64,000 nucleotides of DNA from Sycon ciliatum (GCF_964019385.1 NC_088655.1:6480658-6544657); one strand, 5' to 3'. Shown: positions 1 through 12,415, counted from the stretch's first letter. The notes: a model not told the origin generated them from the letters alone. Numbers and translations: made by a program.

Positions 1-798
1 CTCACGTTTTGGAGGCATGACGGACCAGTGAGTATACATGAAGTGGTATTGAATGCTGTCGTTGTGCCTGATCTGTATGTAGTGGCCGCCGGCGTACTGA
101 TTGGCATTGACCTGGTGACTTTGTGTGGGCGCCTGTCTGTAGAGTATGCGAATGATCAGCTTGTGCGTGTCGTAATTCGGCCCGGTCCAGCTCACGCAGA
201 TAGTAGCCCGCCAGTGCAATTCGCATCAGTAGCTGTGGCGCCTCCTGAACAGTCTACACGATTGTTAGTGTATGAGGATCAGCTGACCGATGGTATGGCC
301 CCTAATGCTAACAACGAAGTTCTCCAGCCAGTCGCCGATGACTCACCAATGCCTGCAGCTCCGACGCGCCCGCCTTCAAAGCTGTCTCATCATGTCCAAG
401 TAGAGAGTGACGGCAACGATGTCATCCTGAAGGTTGACGACGGCGAGATGCATTGGATGTCGGCGGAGAAGCTTTGGGAGGTTAAATGGGTATAGAAGTC
501 TGGTGAAGAACCAAATGGCTGTGATGGTCCGGGTATCAGCGAGTACCCGCGGAAGAAGATTACGGCAGAAGAGGAGACACAGTTCTTCTCTGCTGTGGAG
601 GAGTGGATTGAGCGAGGCTGGCTGGTGAAGCACGCCGCTGACACCCATGGTCGCCCAGTCTGTGTCTTGTCGTTGATTGCTGTGAGTCAGCCGCACAAGA
701 CGTCTACGCCTGTGCGTCCGGTGTTAGACTATCGGCACTTGTACAAGTTGTTAGTGTCCCACCCTGGAACTAAGTTACCTGTGTACGCACGTGCGTGA
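1..798 (+). pseudogene. LTR-retrotransposon protease/RT fragment with one in-frame stop
   Basis: The frame is open from the window edge, so the element begins upstream. Codons up to 492 contain a retropepsin-like end (motif LIGIDLV), then a linker ending in a tryptophan-rich stretch (LWEVKWV). A TAG stands at 493-495, and the same frame continues to 798 with a reverse-transcriptase N-terminus: a VEEWIERGWLV segment followed by VRPVLDYRHL. The catalytic palm is missing because the sequence runs into a TG microsatellite at about 795. The protease-then-RT order is that of an LTR retrotransposon pol. The lineage (BEL/Pao-like versus Gypsy-like) is uncertain. With a nonsense codon and no catalytic core this is a dead fragment. 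Confidence 0.6.
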
Positions 799-799
799 G

Positions 800-832
<33 letters not shown>

Positions 833-862
833 TTGTGTGTTTGTGTGTGTGTGTGTGTTTTT
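795..862. repeat. Interrupted (TG)n microsatellite
   Basis: Runs of GT broken by single TTT interruptions. It truncates the retroelement fragment upstream. Confidence 0.9.
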
Positions 863-1240
863 ACTATTATTCACAAACCCAACTCGTAAAATAAATAATT
901 ATGTGGACAAAACAAACAGCTACTGAGCAGGGGCTGCACTGGCCAGCAGTGGTGGTGAGGTACCAGGGGCTCCACCGACCAAAGGTCTCGGCTTCAATGC
1001 CACAAGCACGCACCAGGAAAAAGAAACAGAAATGTAAAGCAAAGCTAGATCTAGCTATGGGGAAGTAGAATGGGTAAAAGTACCGATTGGTGTTTAGAAA
1101 AATAAAAACAAGATGAAAAGAGAGGTTCTAAGTTCGTAAGATGAAAAGAGATTGTAAATTATCAGTGTTTGGACTGATGTACAATGTGCATGTACATGTC
1201 AACTTCATCAACCAAAACTTATGAACCTTTTCATTAGATC
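863..1240. other. Stretch without recognisable gene
   Basis: I see no coding signature. At about 966-985 there is a short segment (ccgaccaaaggtctcgg) whose reverse complement recurs at about 26973-26990, so part of it may be a dispersed repeat. Confidence 0.4.
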
Positions 1241-1268
1241 TGATCATGATGATGATGATGATGATGAT

Positions 1269-1300
<32 letters not shown>
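1241..1300. repeat. (GAT)n followed by (GT)n microsatellite
   Basis: About eight GAT units run directly into about fifteen GT units. Confidence 0.9.
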
Positions 1301-1802
1301 CTTGAAGTAGCATTACGGTGATAATGCAGATTAATGGGTGCACGCAGCTTTGTGCTACCGCTCAATCTATGCTGCTGGGTTTAATAGTGCTGGTACTGCA
1401 TGCTCATGATTTGCTGCTGGCTATAGTCTCTGTGCGGCTTGGCACTCTGCATGATATTGAATGCTTCTCTCTACCTGACCTTGAACGTGTCTCTGACATT
1501 GAACGTGTTCATGCGTGTCGTTCGCCTCCGATGTGGAAAGCGTGTGGCGGCGCTATTATGACGTTTGCTTGTAGCGCTCAACGTGGGTGGCATGCATCGT
1601 TGCATGTCTTGCTAGAGTTTACTCTGCTAGATATTTCGATCCGTTCTGTGCGACGATCATTCTTGCTTGCTCGTAGTGTTTCACCCTCCCACCTCCCATT
1701 TCTCATCACTAATTTGCTTTGATAAAGTGAATAAACGGGGTGTTGGCCACGCTCACTTCTGGCTACTCAGGGCCCTCGGTCGTCGTCCCTCAGATTCAGA
1801 CA

Positions 1803-1918
1803 CTTGTAGATACTTGGCTGCGCCAACATTCTGCTTCGGCAGTGTCTACACGGCCGACTCTGAATCTTCTCTCGTAGATACTTGGCTCCGCCAACATTCT
1901 GCTCCGGCAGTGTCTACG
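1803..1918. repeat. 69-bp direct duplication
   Basis: The segment starting near 1803 (gtagatacttggctgcgcc) recurs near 1872 with few differences. An AATAAA lies at about 1729. The surroundings could be a decayed LTR between the retroelement fragments, but I cannot define its ends. Confidence 0.5.
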
Positions 1919-1991
1919 TATTTCTTCCTGTAGCCTCTCACTCCGCTGGCCGGCACTCCCCCGTACCGCAAGTTGCTGTGTGTTGTAGTTA

Positions 1992-2316
<325 letters not shown>

Positions 2317-3479
2317 TGTGTCGTTCTGTGGATGGTTTTGATCAACAGAAGTCTGTAAATATTGAGTTGATTAAACCTGCTGTTGAATCTAATGTGTTGT
2401 CGTGTGAGTCTAGTTCTGTGCCTGAATCGCCAGTGCAGTGTGATCTCGATATTCTTACTTTGTAGCTGAGTCCAGGCTCATTGGAATACTTAGCCGAATT
2501 CTCCGCCGGGCTCTAGTTCCCTAGCTTCTCTAAGAATTCTCATTACAGACTCCTTTCTAGTTTCGAAGATATCTATATTCTTGTGTATCTGTTCTCAAAC
2601 AAATTCCTCGTCTTGTGCCTGTGTTCTCAAACACATTCCTCATAGAGATGCATAACCAGTTGAGAGCATTCTACTGCCTGTAATTCTGGTGAAGTAAAAT
2701 AAAGTAACAACAACAACAACATCCAGAAACTCGTGCAGAAAGCACCAGCATCGCTCCGTCCAGTTTGCTAATCTCTCTCGCAGTCGTTCACGATGTGGCG
2801 GCCGACGAATCAAGATCACAGAAGTGATCGTCGAGAAGTTGATCGAAATAAATAACCGGCCTTGAGGTCGACTTTCAAGCGACAACCTGGCTGGAAAACT
2901 GAAGCACAGAAAGGGTGAATTATCCGGGGAATACGGTGCGGAGTCCTCGGAGCCGCGATCCCGATGCGTCAAAAGATCGCCAGTCTCCAGGGCCAGTGGA
3001 TTCGTGAAACAGGCAGCTCGCAGGGAAGAGCACGCATGGTCTGACTGCATGACATGTCGACACAGATCAGACTCATGATCAGTAGACCTACTCGCGCGGT
3101 ACACGGTGGTCAGAAGTGATTTTTTATGCGTGGTGGTTTACTTGTTCGCCTAATTCGAAGGTGTTGTGGGAGCTTCAGGCGAAAACACCTACAGCCACCA
3201 TTCTGGTAGTCGTACTGCACGAGAAGGAGGCGAAGTCGATCGTCTAAATCGTGCCTATGGATTGAACAAATCAAAGAGGCGCAGTGTAGCTTGGAGGAGA
3301 TGGAAAAAATGTCGACGTTTTGCAGGTTGACGCTCTTGCAGATGCGCCCTGAGACACCAGCAGCGATGAAAACTAGAAGGTCAGGCCAAGAAACGACACA
3401 GTAGTTATCTATCTACGGTCTCTTGGTTGTTTTTTTAGTACAGGTGCTCCTTTGTACACATGGTTGAGTTTTGAAGTGA

Positions 3480-4121
3480 AGCGCACATTTTAATGAGTCG
3501 GACCAAGTAGAAATTGTAAATTGGTCCTTCGAGCCTCTCAGACGATGGCTGACGCTGAAACTCGCCGAGGCGAAGGCGAAGGCAACCTTCACGAACCTTC
3601 GCCGCAGACTACTCGTCGCCATCAACGAACCAGATGTAGATAAAGACAAGATCAAGTACAGTCTTGTTTTACTTGAGAACGGCCTGAACGCTGTGATGGA
3701 GATCATCACTGAGTTATCCAGTGAATGTAGTAGTACCAGTCAGGACAATGTGTTGCTTGATAGTCTCTGCAACGATGCTGATGATCTGGAAAAGCAGTAT
3801 ACGGATGCTGTCACTCTTGCGAGTACAGTTTTGGCTAGCATGAGCCTTTACAATAGGACGTGCACCAGCGAGACGACTGGTGTACGGTACTCACGTAACC
3901 CTGATCGAGTATGAGAGCATTTGGAGTCTGTGTCTGCGGCGAGGACACTGCATACTGCACAGGATCAGTTGCAGTTACGAATGCAACAGGAATCCACACA
4001 CATGCAGAGTAGCACCACATGTAGTGCGAGTGACAGTGTGTCTTTGGGTGCACCTACAGCTGCTCTGTCCCGTAGATCTAGTATGCAGGGCCAGGCCATC
4101 CCGTCATACGAGTACCATTAG
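3480..4121 (+). pseudogene. gag-like retrotransposon fragment with in-frame stop
   Basis: One frame is open from 3480 to 4121 except for a TGA at 3912-3914. The product is helix-rich and charged. The pattern of a leucine-rich segment (residues from about 3600), then 'IKYSLVLLENGLNAVMEII', then an acidic 'DADDLEKQY' segment resembles the N-terminal gag region of BEL/Pao-type retrotransposons. There is no ATG at the start of the open frame; the first is at 3693. Downstream (4244-4920) lies a proline/glutamine-coding repeat that could be the rest of gag. The family call is by pattern only. Confidence 0.4.
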
Positions 4122-4299
4122 TAGTAGAGAGGAGGAGAGTCTACGTAGTCGTTGTTGGCCAAGGTCCGCCCGACATACATGTCAAAGGGGACCCATATGC
4201 GGCGCTCCCAAAAGACCTCGAGGTCAAGCCTCCACGTGGGCTGATGGCCACAGCTACAGAGATCCTCTCGAATCCAAGTTCAACATCGCCGGCTCAGCC

Positions 4300-4920
4300 G
4301 CCGAGCATGGAGTTTTCGAATTCCCTGACACAGCAGTCATATGCAGAGTTGTTGAACTCTCTGGCTTCGCAGCAGCCGCCGTGCACTGAGCTTTTGAACA
4401 CTTGGCCGCACGCGCAGCCGCCGTACACGGCATCTCCGAGCTCTCTGGCTTTGCAGCAGCCGGCGTGGACGAAGTTTTCGAACTCCCGGCCGCAGCCATC
4501 GTACACTGCGTTTTCAAGCTCTCCGGCTTCTCTGCAGCTCTAGAGCTCTGTGCCGCACCTGTTCTACTTGGCGCCATGACAGTCGTCAACGCAGGCCAGG
4601 CAGCAGCCGCTGTACACAGCGTTTTCAAGTAGTTCTGTGCAGCAGCCATCCTACTCGGCGCCACAGTAGTCGTCAACGCAGGTCACGCAGCAGCCTGTGT
4701 ACACAGCGTTTTCCAGTAGTTCTCTGCAGCAGCCGCCGTGCTCGGTGCCACGTCAATTGTCGACGCAGGCTACACAGCCGCAGCTGTACACAGTGTTTTC
4801 AAGTTCCGCACAGCAGCCGCCGCACGCAGCGCCGCAGCAGCTGCTGTACACAGCATTTTCAAGTTCCGCACAGAAGCCGCCGCATGCAGTGTCGTAGCAG
4901 CCGCCGCACGCAGCGCAATA
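4300..4920 (+). repeat. Degenerate Q/P-coding minisatellite
   Basis: Irregular repeats of a motif like cagcagccgccgtacacagc followed by gttttcaagttc. In the + frames it reads as QQPPYTAFSSS-like units, but frame changes and stops occur between units. It follows the gag-like fragment directly and may be its low-complexity tail. Confidence 0.6.
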
Positions 4921-5129
4921 GCAATCGTCGTAGATCTACGCATTGTCGACGCCACACCAGACGCTTCTGACCATACAGTCAAAACCCCACGCTGTCATCG
5001 CAGTCAACGCAATTAGCCGTTATGCCGCAATTGACGCCACCTGCAATGAATCCCTCACCTGACAGGTACTCAGGTCAACGTCTACACAGTGCGGCACCAT
5101 CTGATTCTAATTCCACTTGAACAGTGTTT

Positions 5130-5890
5130 ATTGAACCATTGCGATGCTAAATCGAAAGAATCAAGCGTGAAGAGTCAAAGACCCAAAGCAGGAGAGAGTC
5201 AGAGGAGTAGTGAGCTCCCCGAGAGTGGAGGATGAATGCCAGCAAAACAGCTCCTTATATATTATGCTACATTATGTGATCAAAAGTAGGCAACAGCGAA
5301 AAGAATGCATAAGGATTATTTCTATATTTCAAACAGTGATGCAATCAGCCAAACTAGGATATAACATTAGTACACTGATCAATACGGGGAGCCCGCTCAC
5401 TCAAATACGAATACAGTGTTTTTCAAATGCTTGCATGTTCTTGGTCCGCGATCCAGTGGCTGGGATGCATTGCAGCAGGCGGAAAGCGTAGCTGTGTCGT
5501 TCTCGTTGTTTCACCCAATATGGTCTCTTCCCCCAAACATAACAGCAGATGGCAGTGCCGTTTTCCCTCCAACCTGCCGGCGGTCTAGAGTACGCAAAGT
5601 ACTGTCGACCCTTTGCGTCTTACGACACGAGAAAAGGCACCATTCTTGCTCAACTAACACATGTATCAGCTCCCTTGCAGGATTAAGCGTGGTCCCCTCA
5701 AGCTCAACAGTGAAGTGAGTACAATGCTGACGACTTGTACTGAAGGTGTCGCCGACGTACGAAAACACTTTGCTACTCTAGGCCACGAGTTGTTAGCCAT
5801 GATTGCTCAACTAACGAAAGTGCCAAATCCTTCGCAGGACTATTCATGGTTCTTACAGAACTCTTGAATATTTTGGAGCCCAGCTTTTGG
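5130..5890. other. Stretch without recognisable gene
   Basis: Several short open frames (up to 100 codons) overlap on both strands. None carries a motif I recognise, and no splice-flanked open block stands out. Confidence 0.4.
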
Positions 5891-5981
5891 CTGCTGAACT
5901 CAATGTGTGGTCTTTTTCACGATGAGCCTAAACCGGATCATGACAATTCCCCGGCCTCTCAAGAATCACGTCCCCGTGATC

Positions 5982-6304
5982 TCAAACATCATTAAAGTCA
6001 GCGAGTCGTGACGGTAACCGCCTAGCTCTCGTTGGCCAAGACAACTGGTTCTGTACCGCAACAGGTACGGGCATAGAGTATGAAATGTGGCTCCACTGGA
6101 GGGACATTTCGATCCAAAAAATTCCTACTTCAGCTGAAACTGGTACTGCTCCACTATCGTAGAGATGAGCCTGGTGTTGATGAACAGCACAGAGCTTGTC
6201 GCATACAGCTGAATGCACGTTTGCCAATCACTCACTCAGAGCGTGTACGTATGACGGTTCGCCATTTCGTGCCATCCCAGATGGAGGTAGACCATAGGCC
6301 ATAA
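5982..6304 (-). pseudogene. Gypsy integrase C-terminal remnant
   Basis: Read on the minus strand this gives an EYVxxL-like segment, a conserved YD motif after a glutamine/histidine-rich helix (HQHQAHLYDS), and a GxFWIEM-like strand. This is the usual order at the end of a Gypsy integrase before the chromodomain-like region. Stops and frame changes interrupt it. It lies downstream, on the same strand, of the RT remnant at 6597-7828, so both probably belong to one decayed element. Confidence 0.45.
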
Positions 6305-6596
6305 CGTGTGGTAGACACACCCCTCTACCACGTAGGTATCGGGTTCAGTACAAACTGCTGCATAGCTCCAAGAGCCATTTCATAGACTTGGTGGTATCCA
6401 ACGAATCAGTTGCACCCACACACCATCGATTACAAAAGACCTTGGCGACCTCGCCAATACTTCCACGGTAGGTTCATTGCTGCCAACAAGGACAGACGTA
6501 ATCCACACACACTGTAGCACAGTTTTGTGGTAGTACAGTATGGTTTCGCAACCAACTCGCTGAACACAGCATCGCAACATTCCAGATGGTCATCAA

Positions 6597-7828
6597 TGAA
6601 CGCTGAAACAGTGATTTCATTCTAGATACACTAGAAAATTCTAGATACACTAGATACGCCGCAATGGTCCCTGAGCAGTAAACTCATGAGCCGTTGAAAT
6701 GAGCTGAGCTCATTGCACATTCCGAATGGCATTACAAAAACTGATAATTGCCACCGGGCCTAGAGAAGACAGGCTCTTCTGTCTGGGTTTTGTTGACAGA
6801 TGCGTTAAGCCCATGGATCCTTCCATGAGTGACATGCGAACTGTAACTATTATTATTATGATTAGAGAAGACAGTCTTCTCCTTGTCTGCAACTGCCAAA
6901 GGCATAGTAACAACCTGAACACAGGTCTAGGGTGCAACATGTTTGCATCTTACAGAGCGCCAAGCGTCTCTTCAATTTGCAGGAGGGGATACAGGTCCCG
7001 CTCTGTCACAGCACTAAGCTGCCTGTAGTCAACACTAATTTGTGTTAAACTGGCTGTCTTTCGACAAGTACAATAGGCGATGACCAAGGACCAGTAGAAT
7101 CTTCCACCAGCCTCTGATGTTTCATATTGTCAACAAGCCCGAGAGCAGTTTCACGAGAATTCCATGATGGCATACACCTTGCAGCCTGTGCAATCACGAT
7201 CACGTGTCTCAATCTTATGTTGAAGCACCGAAGTGCGACCAAGCTCGGATAGGTCCAATTCGAACGCAGCATGGTATCAAAGCACAAAAGTCTGTGCGCA
7301 ACCCATCTTCTCCAAGGAGATGTCTTGTCCGAGACCGGTCCCAAGACCCTCTCTAGCACCCCGCGTTCCCGTGTGTTCCAGGATCAAGTCCAGCTCCTCC
7401 ACACACCTAGGCTCCAGGATCGAGTCCAGCTCGTCCAACCTACAGGGCTCCAGGATCGAGTCCAACTCATCCAACCCACAGGGCTCCAGGATCGAGTCCA
7501 GCTCGTCTAACCCACCAGGCTCCAAGATCGAGTCCAGCTCGTCCAACCTGCAACGCGGGCCTGCTACCGGACCATTGGCGCCAATACGCAACTGCTTCAA
7601 GACCTTGAGGGGATCCTCTGTCTTACCTATTTGAACCGAGGTTTCTCGCTGGCCACCGGCCACAGTGTCTTCGGTCCCGATGTTCAGGACCTCAGATATT
7701 GGTTCAAACCGACCAATCTGCATCGCCCAGTCTAGAGTCACTGCCTCATCAGAGTAATTCAACACCCATATGGGAACACAAACCACCGTAGGGCTTACTA
7801 GCGCATCCGCCATCATTACATCGTTCAT
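6597..7828 (-). pseudogene. Decayed Gypsy pol: protease-RT linker and reverse transcriptase
   Basis: Minus strand, in order: a post-protease linker (VCVPIWVLNYSDEAV...) from 7828; five copies of a LDELDSILEP unit (7376-7546); a GPWSSPIVLVE motif at about 7060, the N-terminal RT signature; after a frame change an ICVDYRQL motif and a YPLLQIEETL segment; then LDLCSG and MPFGMCN-type motifs in shifted frames down to about 6640. The catalytic YxDD block is not seen. Several frameshifts and stops separate the pieces. This is a second Gypsy copy, distinct from the one at 18-22.8 kb, which uses different motifs at the same places. Confidence 0.7.
7376..7546 (-). repeat. 33-bp coding minisatellite (LDELDSILEP units)
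   Basis: Five tandem 33-bp units, each encoding an acidic LDELDSILEP-type decapeptide plus one residue on the minus strand. The period is a multiple of three, so the frame is preserved. Confidence 0.85.
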
Positions 7829-8059
7829 CCCTTGAAATCACCCATCGAGTATCTTCAAAGCACAGGTAGGCAACCCTTCCGACTTGTCTAACACAGCGTT
7901 AACCGTCACTACTGAAAATGGAGGTATCACTTCACGACTCCGCAAGCGAAGAACATGCTCTCGTTTGCCATCACCATCATGGCTCGGTGGAACGCCGTCA
8001 GCTTTAGAAGCTTAAAATGCAGTGCTCCACCACCCAAAGTGATCTCGCAAGGAATTGGG

Positions 8060-9650
8060 ACAGCACATCTCGCCCAATGTCAGAACCAGTAACCAGCATC
8101 ATACTCAGTACGTGACGAAACACCACAGGGTGCAGACGTCGACAGTGGGGCTATATCTCAAGCTTTATCATGTGCTTGTAAAATGGGGATTTGCCCATTT
8201 TTGCGCGTCCCTAGCCAGCCAGGTGCTACGACCAAATCAGGCTACGGGCATCCAGAAGTCTTTGCAAAAATCCCAGCGCTCTACGATAAACTTTGAGGGA
8301 ATTGTATTGCGATGAGTATTTCCATCGCAATTGAGGAGGTTCGCGACAGTTATCCTCATTTTGGCCAAGAGGTTTTTTGTTTTTTTGGTCCCATTGGCCT
8401 CTTCATACTTGTGCAGCTGCACTATTAAGCTTCCGATGTAAAAAACAAACAAACAAAAAAACAAAAACAAAAAACAGGACCGAAGGTTCACGGCTGTCAA
8501 GAAGCGGCAACTTAGAAAGATGGCGTCGGTTGGAGATGGCATGGTAACCGTGCACTCGCCGTGGTCCGTGACTTGCCCATGTATGCACGCAAATGCAAGT
8601 CACAAACTCACAAAGATCGTCTTTGCATTTGGAGAAAATATCTTCGACTCTCTTTGGAGATTGGCGAGGTTTGGCTAATCTTTACTTGATTGCGATGCCG
8701 GTATGTCCTCTCAATAATTAGAACAAAGAGAGCTGATGATCGCTTCATTGCTGAGCAGAAGTAACAATCAACTCTCCTCATGTCCTCAGTGCCAAAGGCA
8801 GACGACTGCAGTTTCACGATGATGGAAACAATAATCGTGTACTAGTGCACACTTGGACCATTTGGTCATCCCTGTTCTAGCCGCTAGTCCGTCCAGCAAG
8901 CAGATATTGACTATTACGATAAGGACAACTGCGTGAACAAGAGTTCGCCCAGCAAATTCTATTCAAGACGTGACTCCAGTCAAGAATTAGGGTCTTTACT
9001 CGAGAAGTTCACAAATACAGGTCAAGGCACCCTACAAAACTGATAGATGGCACGAACGAAAGACAAATAGGTTACACAAAGTGTCCCAAGTGATTGACAA
9101 CAGCAGATCTACCAAATAACACAGCTACATGTGCCTAAACAACGATTCCCATACAGTAGAGAGTCTTATCAGGCAGAATGAAAGCCTTGGAAGTGCACAA
9201 ATACAGCCACGACCGCCACAAAAATTGGACGACCGCCACAAAAAAATTCTCATTGCTCTACCTCCTTGAAGGGTGAAAGTTACCAGTTATCCTATAGCAA
9301 TGTCAGTTTATGCCTGTTGGAACCCCCCCACAGCCCGCACGAAATACCTTTCAAATAAGTCCAGGATGCAATTGCAGCTCCAGACAGGAGGAAGAAGAAC
9401 ACCGTGAAAAATAACGGCAACGATGCCCAAACTCTCGGGAAACGGCTGAAGTATTCCTGAAGATGTTAACATTGAATAGCCATCGATTACCAGCGTGGTT
9501 TGGTGACTTTAGAACTATTTTGAGACTTAGAACGAAAGCGATATCTCAAATTTGATGGAATTGTTACTTGTCAAATGCGTGGGCGAGCAGGCCAGCTGAC
9601 TGGTTATGCATGAGCATGCATTGATTTTTCATGGTTCCCGTGCAGAAAAC
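8060..9650. other. Stretch without recognisable gene
   Basis: About 1.6 kb with only short overlapping open frames. An A-rich stretch (aaacaaacaaaaaaacaaaa) lies near 8442-8476, which on the minus strand would be T-rich. No gene or repeat family recognised. Confidence 0.4.
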
Positions 9651-9653
9651 TAA

Positions 9654-9717
9654 GTTGCCGCGATCCAAGTGCAGCTAACAGCCGTGGGTTGTGAGTTCGA
9701 ACCCCACTTTCGGCAAC
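9654..9717 (+). ncRNA. Truncated tRNA-like sequence
   Basis: The ends gttgccg (9654-9660) and cggcaac (9711-9717) are perfectly complementary 7-base acceptor arms. A T-arm-like segment with gttcgaac precedes the 3' arm, and a T-run (possible RNA polymerase III stop) follows at once. At 64 nt it is too short for a full tRNA and lacks a proper anticodon arm. It is best read as a tRNA-derived pseudogene or SINE head. Confidence 0.45.
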
Positions 9718-9862
9718 CTTTTTTTCTTTTTTTCTTTTCCAAATCAAGGTTTGTGGGTTCGAACACCACTTTTGGCGACCTTTTTTTCTTTTTTCTTTCC
9801 CAAATCAAGGTTTGTGGGTTCTAATCCCAATAGGGGCAATTTTCTTTTTTTTTCAATTACGT
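9690..9862 (+). repeat. Three tandem copies of tRNA-like 3' end plus T-tract (~62 bp)
   Basis: Three successive copies of a unit made of gtgggttcgaacnccac, a cggcaacc-like end, and a run of T with C. The third copy is diverged. The unit starts inside the tRNA-like sequence at 9654. Confidence 0.75.
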
Positions 9863-10306
9863 TGATACTTATGCAGGGGTGTATCGTAGCCCTTTTTAGT
9901 CTGCTTTGGAAGGTCATGTGACGTGACATAGGGTAAAAAATTCATCCTATTTTAATTTTTGCAGCCAAGGATTTTTGCTCAGCCAGCTCCTTTTATTTTG
10001 AAGTTTCGCGGTAAACTGCACTCAGAAATGAGTCTGATGCAGCAGACTACATTGTATACCATGGTATACGTTGTACATGTACATCATTCCCTTTCATCTT
10101 GAACTACATGTACATGTACTATCGGCTGCTTCTTAAAAAGGCTTTTCTGGAGGCTGCGATAGTTGGACTTGCAAACAAGCATGGCTTCTTTTCCTCAAAT
10201 AGCAGGGAGCAGCAAGTTGGAACAAAAACAGGACAGTGTAGTCACTTCACACCATGGAGCATTAAAACACCGGTACTTGCTGCTCCTTGCTTCACACTCA
10301 GCTAAC

Positions 10307-10358
10307 CCCCCCCCCCTCCCCCCCCCCCCTCCCCCCCCCACTCCCCCCCCCCCCCCCG
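10307..10358. repeat. Poly-C tract
   Basis: About 50 bases of nearly pure C with a few T interruptions. Confidence 0.9.
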
Positions 10359-10658
10359 GGCGCTCAGGTCACTCAGCTGTTGTACGGTTTCAAAGGTGCC
10401 GAAAATGGCTGCATGTACAATCCTGTTCAAGACTGATATACAGTGTAGCGTGAAGAAAACATATGTGATGAACCTATTCAGTACATGATTGTACAAGTAC
10501 AGTGCACTCATCGAAACACTGATGAACGAGGTTACGTTTAACGCGGGCACTTTGTGATACTTTTTACCCTGCTTTTATTTGGGCGTTTTGCGAACATAGT
10601 GCGGCAAACTCTAGCTGCTTTGTTTGCGATTTTTGCGATACGGCGTTACGCGCCTGCT

Positions 10659-11009
10659 TATAGAATCCAATTCACCACACCACCACATTGCGCTTTTGGC
10701 CGATCCAAACTCTGTACTCACAACACCATCACCACAGCGAGGACAATTCCGGTATATTATAGATTGATATTGACAATGACCCTCCAGACAATTTAGCCCT
10801 ATAAAGATCAGTCTATTCTTATTATTTATTCATTGAACATCGTATGCCTCCACTGATGTGCTCAGGAGGAGCGAAACAGCTGTCTGGAGTGTCTTTGTCA
10901 GTTTCAATCTATATACCGGAATTGTCCTCGCTGTGGTGATGGTGATGTGAGTGCAGAGTTTGGATCAGCCAAGAGCGCAATGTGGTGGTGTGGTGCATTG
11001 GATTCCATA
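10659..11009. repeat. Long inverted repeat (about 130-bp arms, 90-bp loop)
   Basis: The left arm 10659-10790 and right arm 10881-11009 are reverse complements along almost their whole length. For example, atccaattcaccacaccacc on the left matches ggtggtgtggtgcattggat on the right. No transposase gene lies inside. It could be a fold-back MITE or a source of long hairpin RNA. Confidence 0.85.
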
Positions 11010-11019
11010 ATGGCCGGGT

Positions 11020-12400
11020 CGTCGGTACTTCTTCTCAACTACGTTGATACTTGCTTTTAAATCGCCTAGGAGGCATTACCAAAAAAGACAGAACTATCTG
11101 GGTTGTTTTTACCTTTTTAACAAATTAAATTGAGCCACTTTGCATGCCTGAACATACACTATCAAAATATGACATTTTTCGTACATTTATCAGTAGTGTT
11201 TATTGTCTCAACGAATATGGGGACACCCTGTGTTTTATTTGGCAAACCTGTTCCTTTCCATGAAAGGATCCCATAAACCCATGTTCATAGAAATATTACG
11301 TTGGAAATCATGTGAGAAATTACTTTCTTTTCTCCATTTTCAAGAAAAGCGCAGCTTTGCATTTTGCAATTTTCGGTGGTGTGCTTAGTCCCAATGACAT
11401 TTTCCTACTTTCTTCACAATTCAAACCGAGTCGGTTTGTATTTCCGAAAGTTTCAATGCAATGCTGCAAGAGATTATAAAGATAATACTTATAGTAGAAA
11501 ATGTGCAACCACCCAGCAATGTCCGTAAAAACTAAGGGTGGAAAAGTGACTGAAGTTGACAAAACGGATATGGGGACCACCCTTTTTTATTTCAGAATTT
11601 GAAACCTAAGGTACCTTAGACTCCAAGCAATCTGTTCACATCAAAATATCATGATTATGAAATTTTGCCTAAACTGTCCCAAACCTCCTTAACATGACCC
11701 TGGCGTGTACGCTTGCTTCGCTCACTGTACTTTTACGTTGATGCTCGTCATGTCTACAGGAAGTGTATTTCTTATGGATGGAGCCTTCCAGAAAGCTCAA
11801 AATTGTGAAAATCGACCTACAAGTTATTAGTGGAGTTATTCAACTTATCGTTGGAAAAGAAGTATGTGCAAGAATGCCGATTTCGCATTCGACGAGATCA
11901 GTTCTAGTCCTTAAAGATCGGGAAGAGAAAAGGTGGCCACGATGGCCCACCTCATGGCATGAAGTTCCGCGCTGTGCGTGCCACCAGTTTTGACAAGTGG
12001 ACTGTTGAGAGCAACAAGGTTTCTGTGCGGTTTCCAGAGAAAATGTGTTCGTTCAAAAGCTTCCCGGAGTCTTTAATCGTTGGGTCGAGAATAAAAAAAA
12101 TGTTGGCTTTCAAAGACTTCTGCGGCAAAAATGGTATGTCCGTGAAGTGTCAGGACATTACGTCAGAACGACCATGATTTCTCATCACATGGCCTGGAAC
12201 ACCAAACGTGCACATGTGCTTCGTAACAAGCAGGGGGGGGGGGGGGGAGGGCACATTTCAATAGAGGGCTGCATATTTTTTCATGTGCTCTTAGAGACTG
12301 GGGCACTCTTCAACATAGAGCACTATTCAAGAGAGGGGTCTAATCGCGAAAGCACGGTAATCCTTCTTTTCTGCTCCTACCCAAACAAGCATGCACCAGG
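11020..12400. other. Stretch without recognisable gene
   Basis: Open frames of up to 121 codons on the plus strand (11763-11993, 12045-12410) and others on the minus strand match no family I know and end in low-complexity G runs. If the ankyrin gene at 12416-12514 is real, this would be intron or downstream gene sequence. Confidence 0.35.
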
Positions 12401-12415
12401 GATATCCTGACTTAC

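Noticed and set aside
1318..1722. 134-codon plus-strand frame
   Set aside because: No motif, unusual composition, repeats nearby and no splice or promoter support; probably chance.
10302..10550. Gly-rich minus-strand frame
   Set aside because: The Gly-rich part comes only from the poly-C tract.
10515..10560. Possible third hammerhead (ctgatgaac...)
   Set aside because: The CTGATGA core occurs, but there is no paired stem II followed by GAAA and no cleavage triplet at the right distance.
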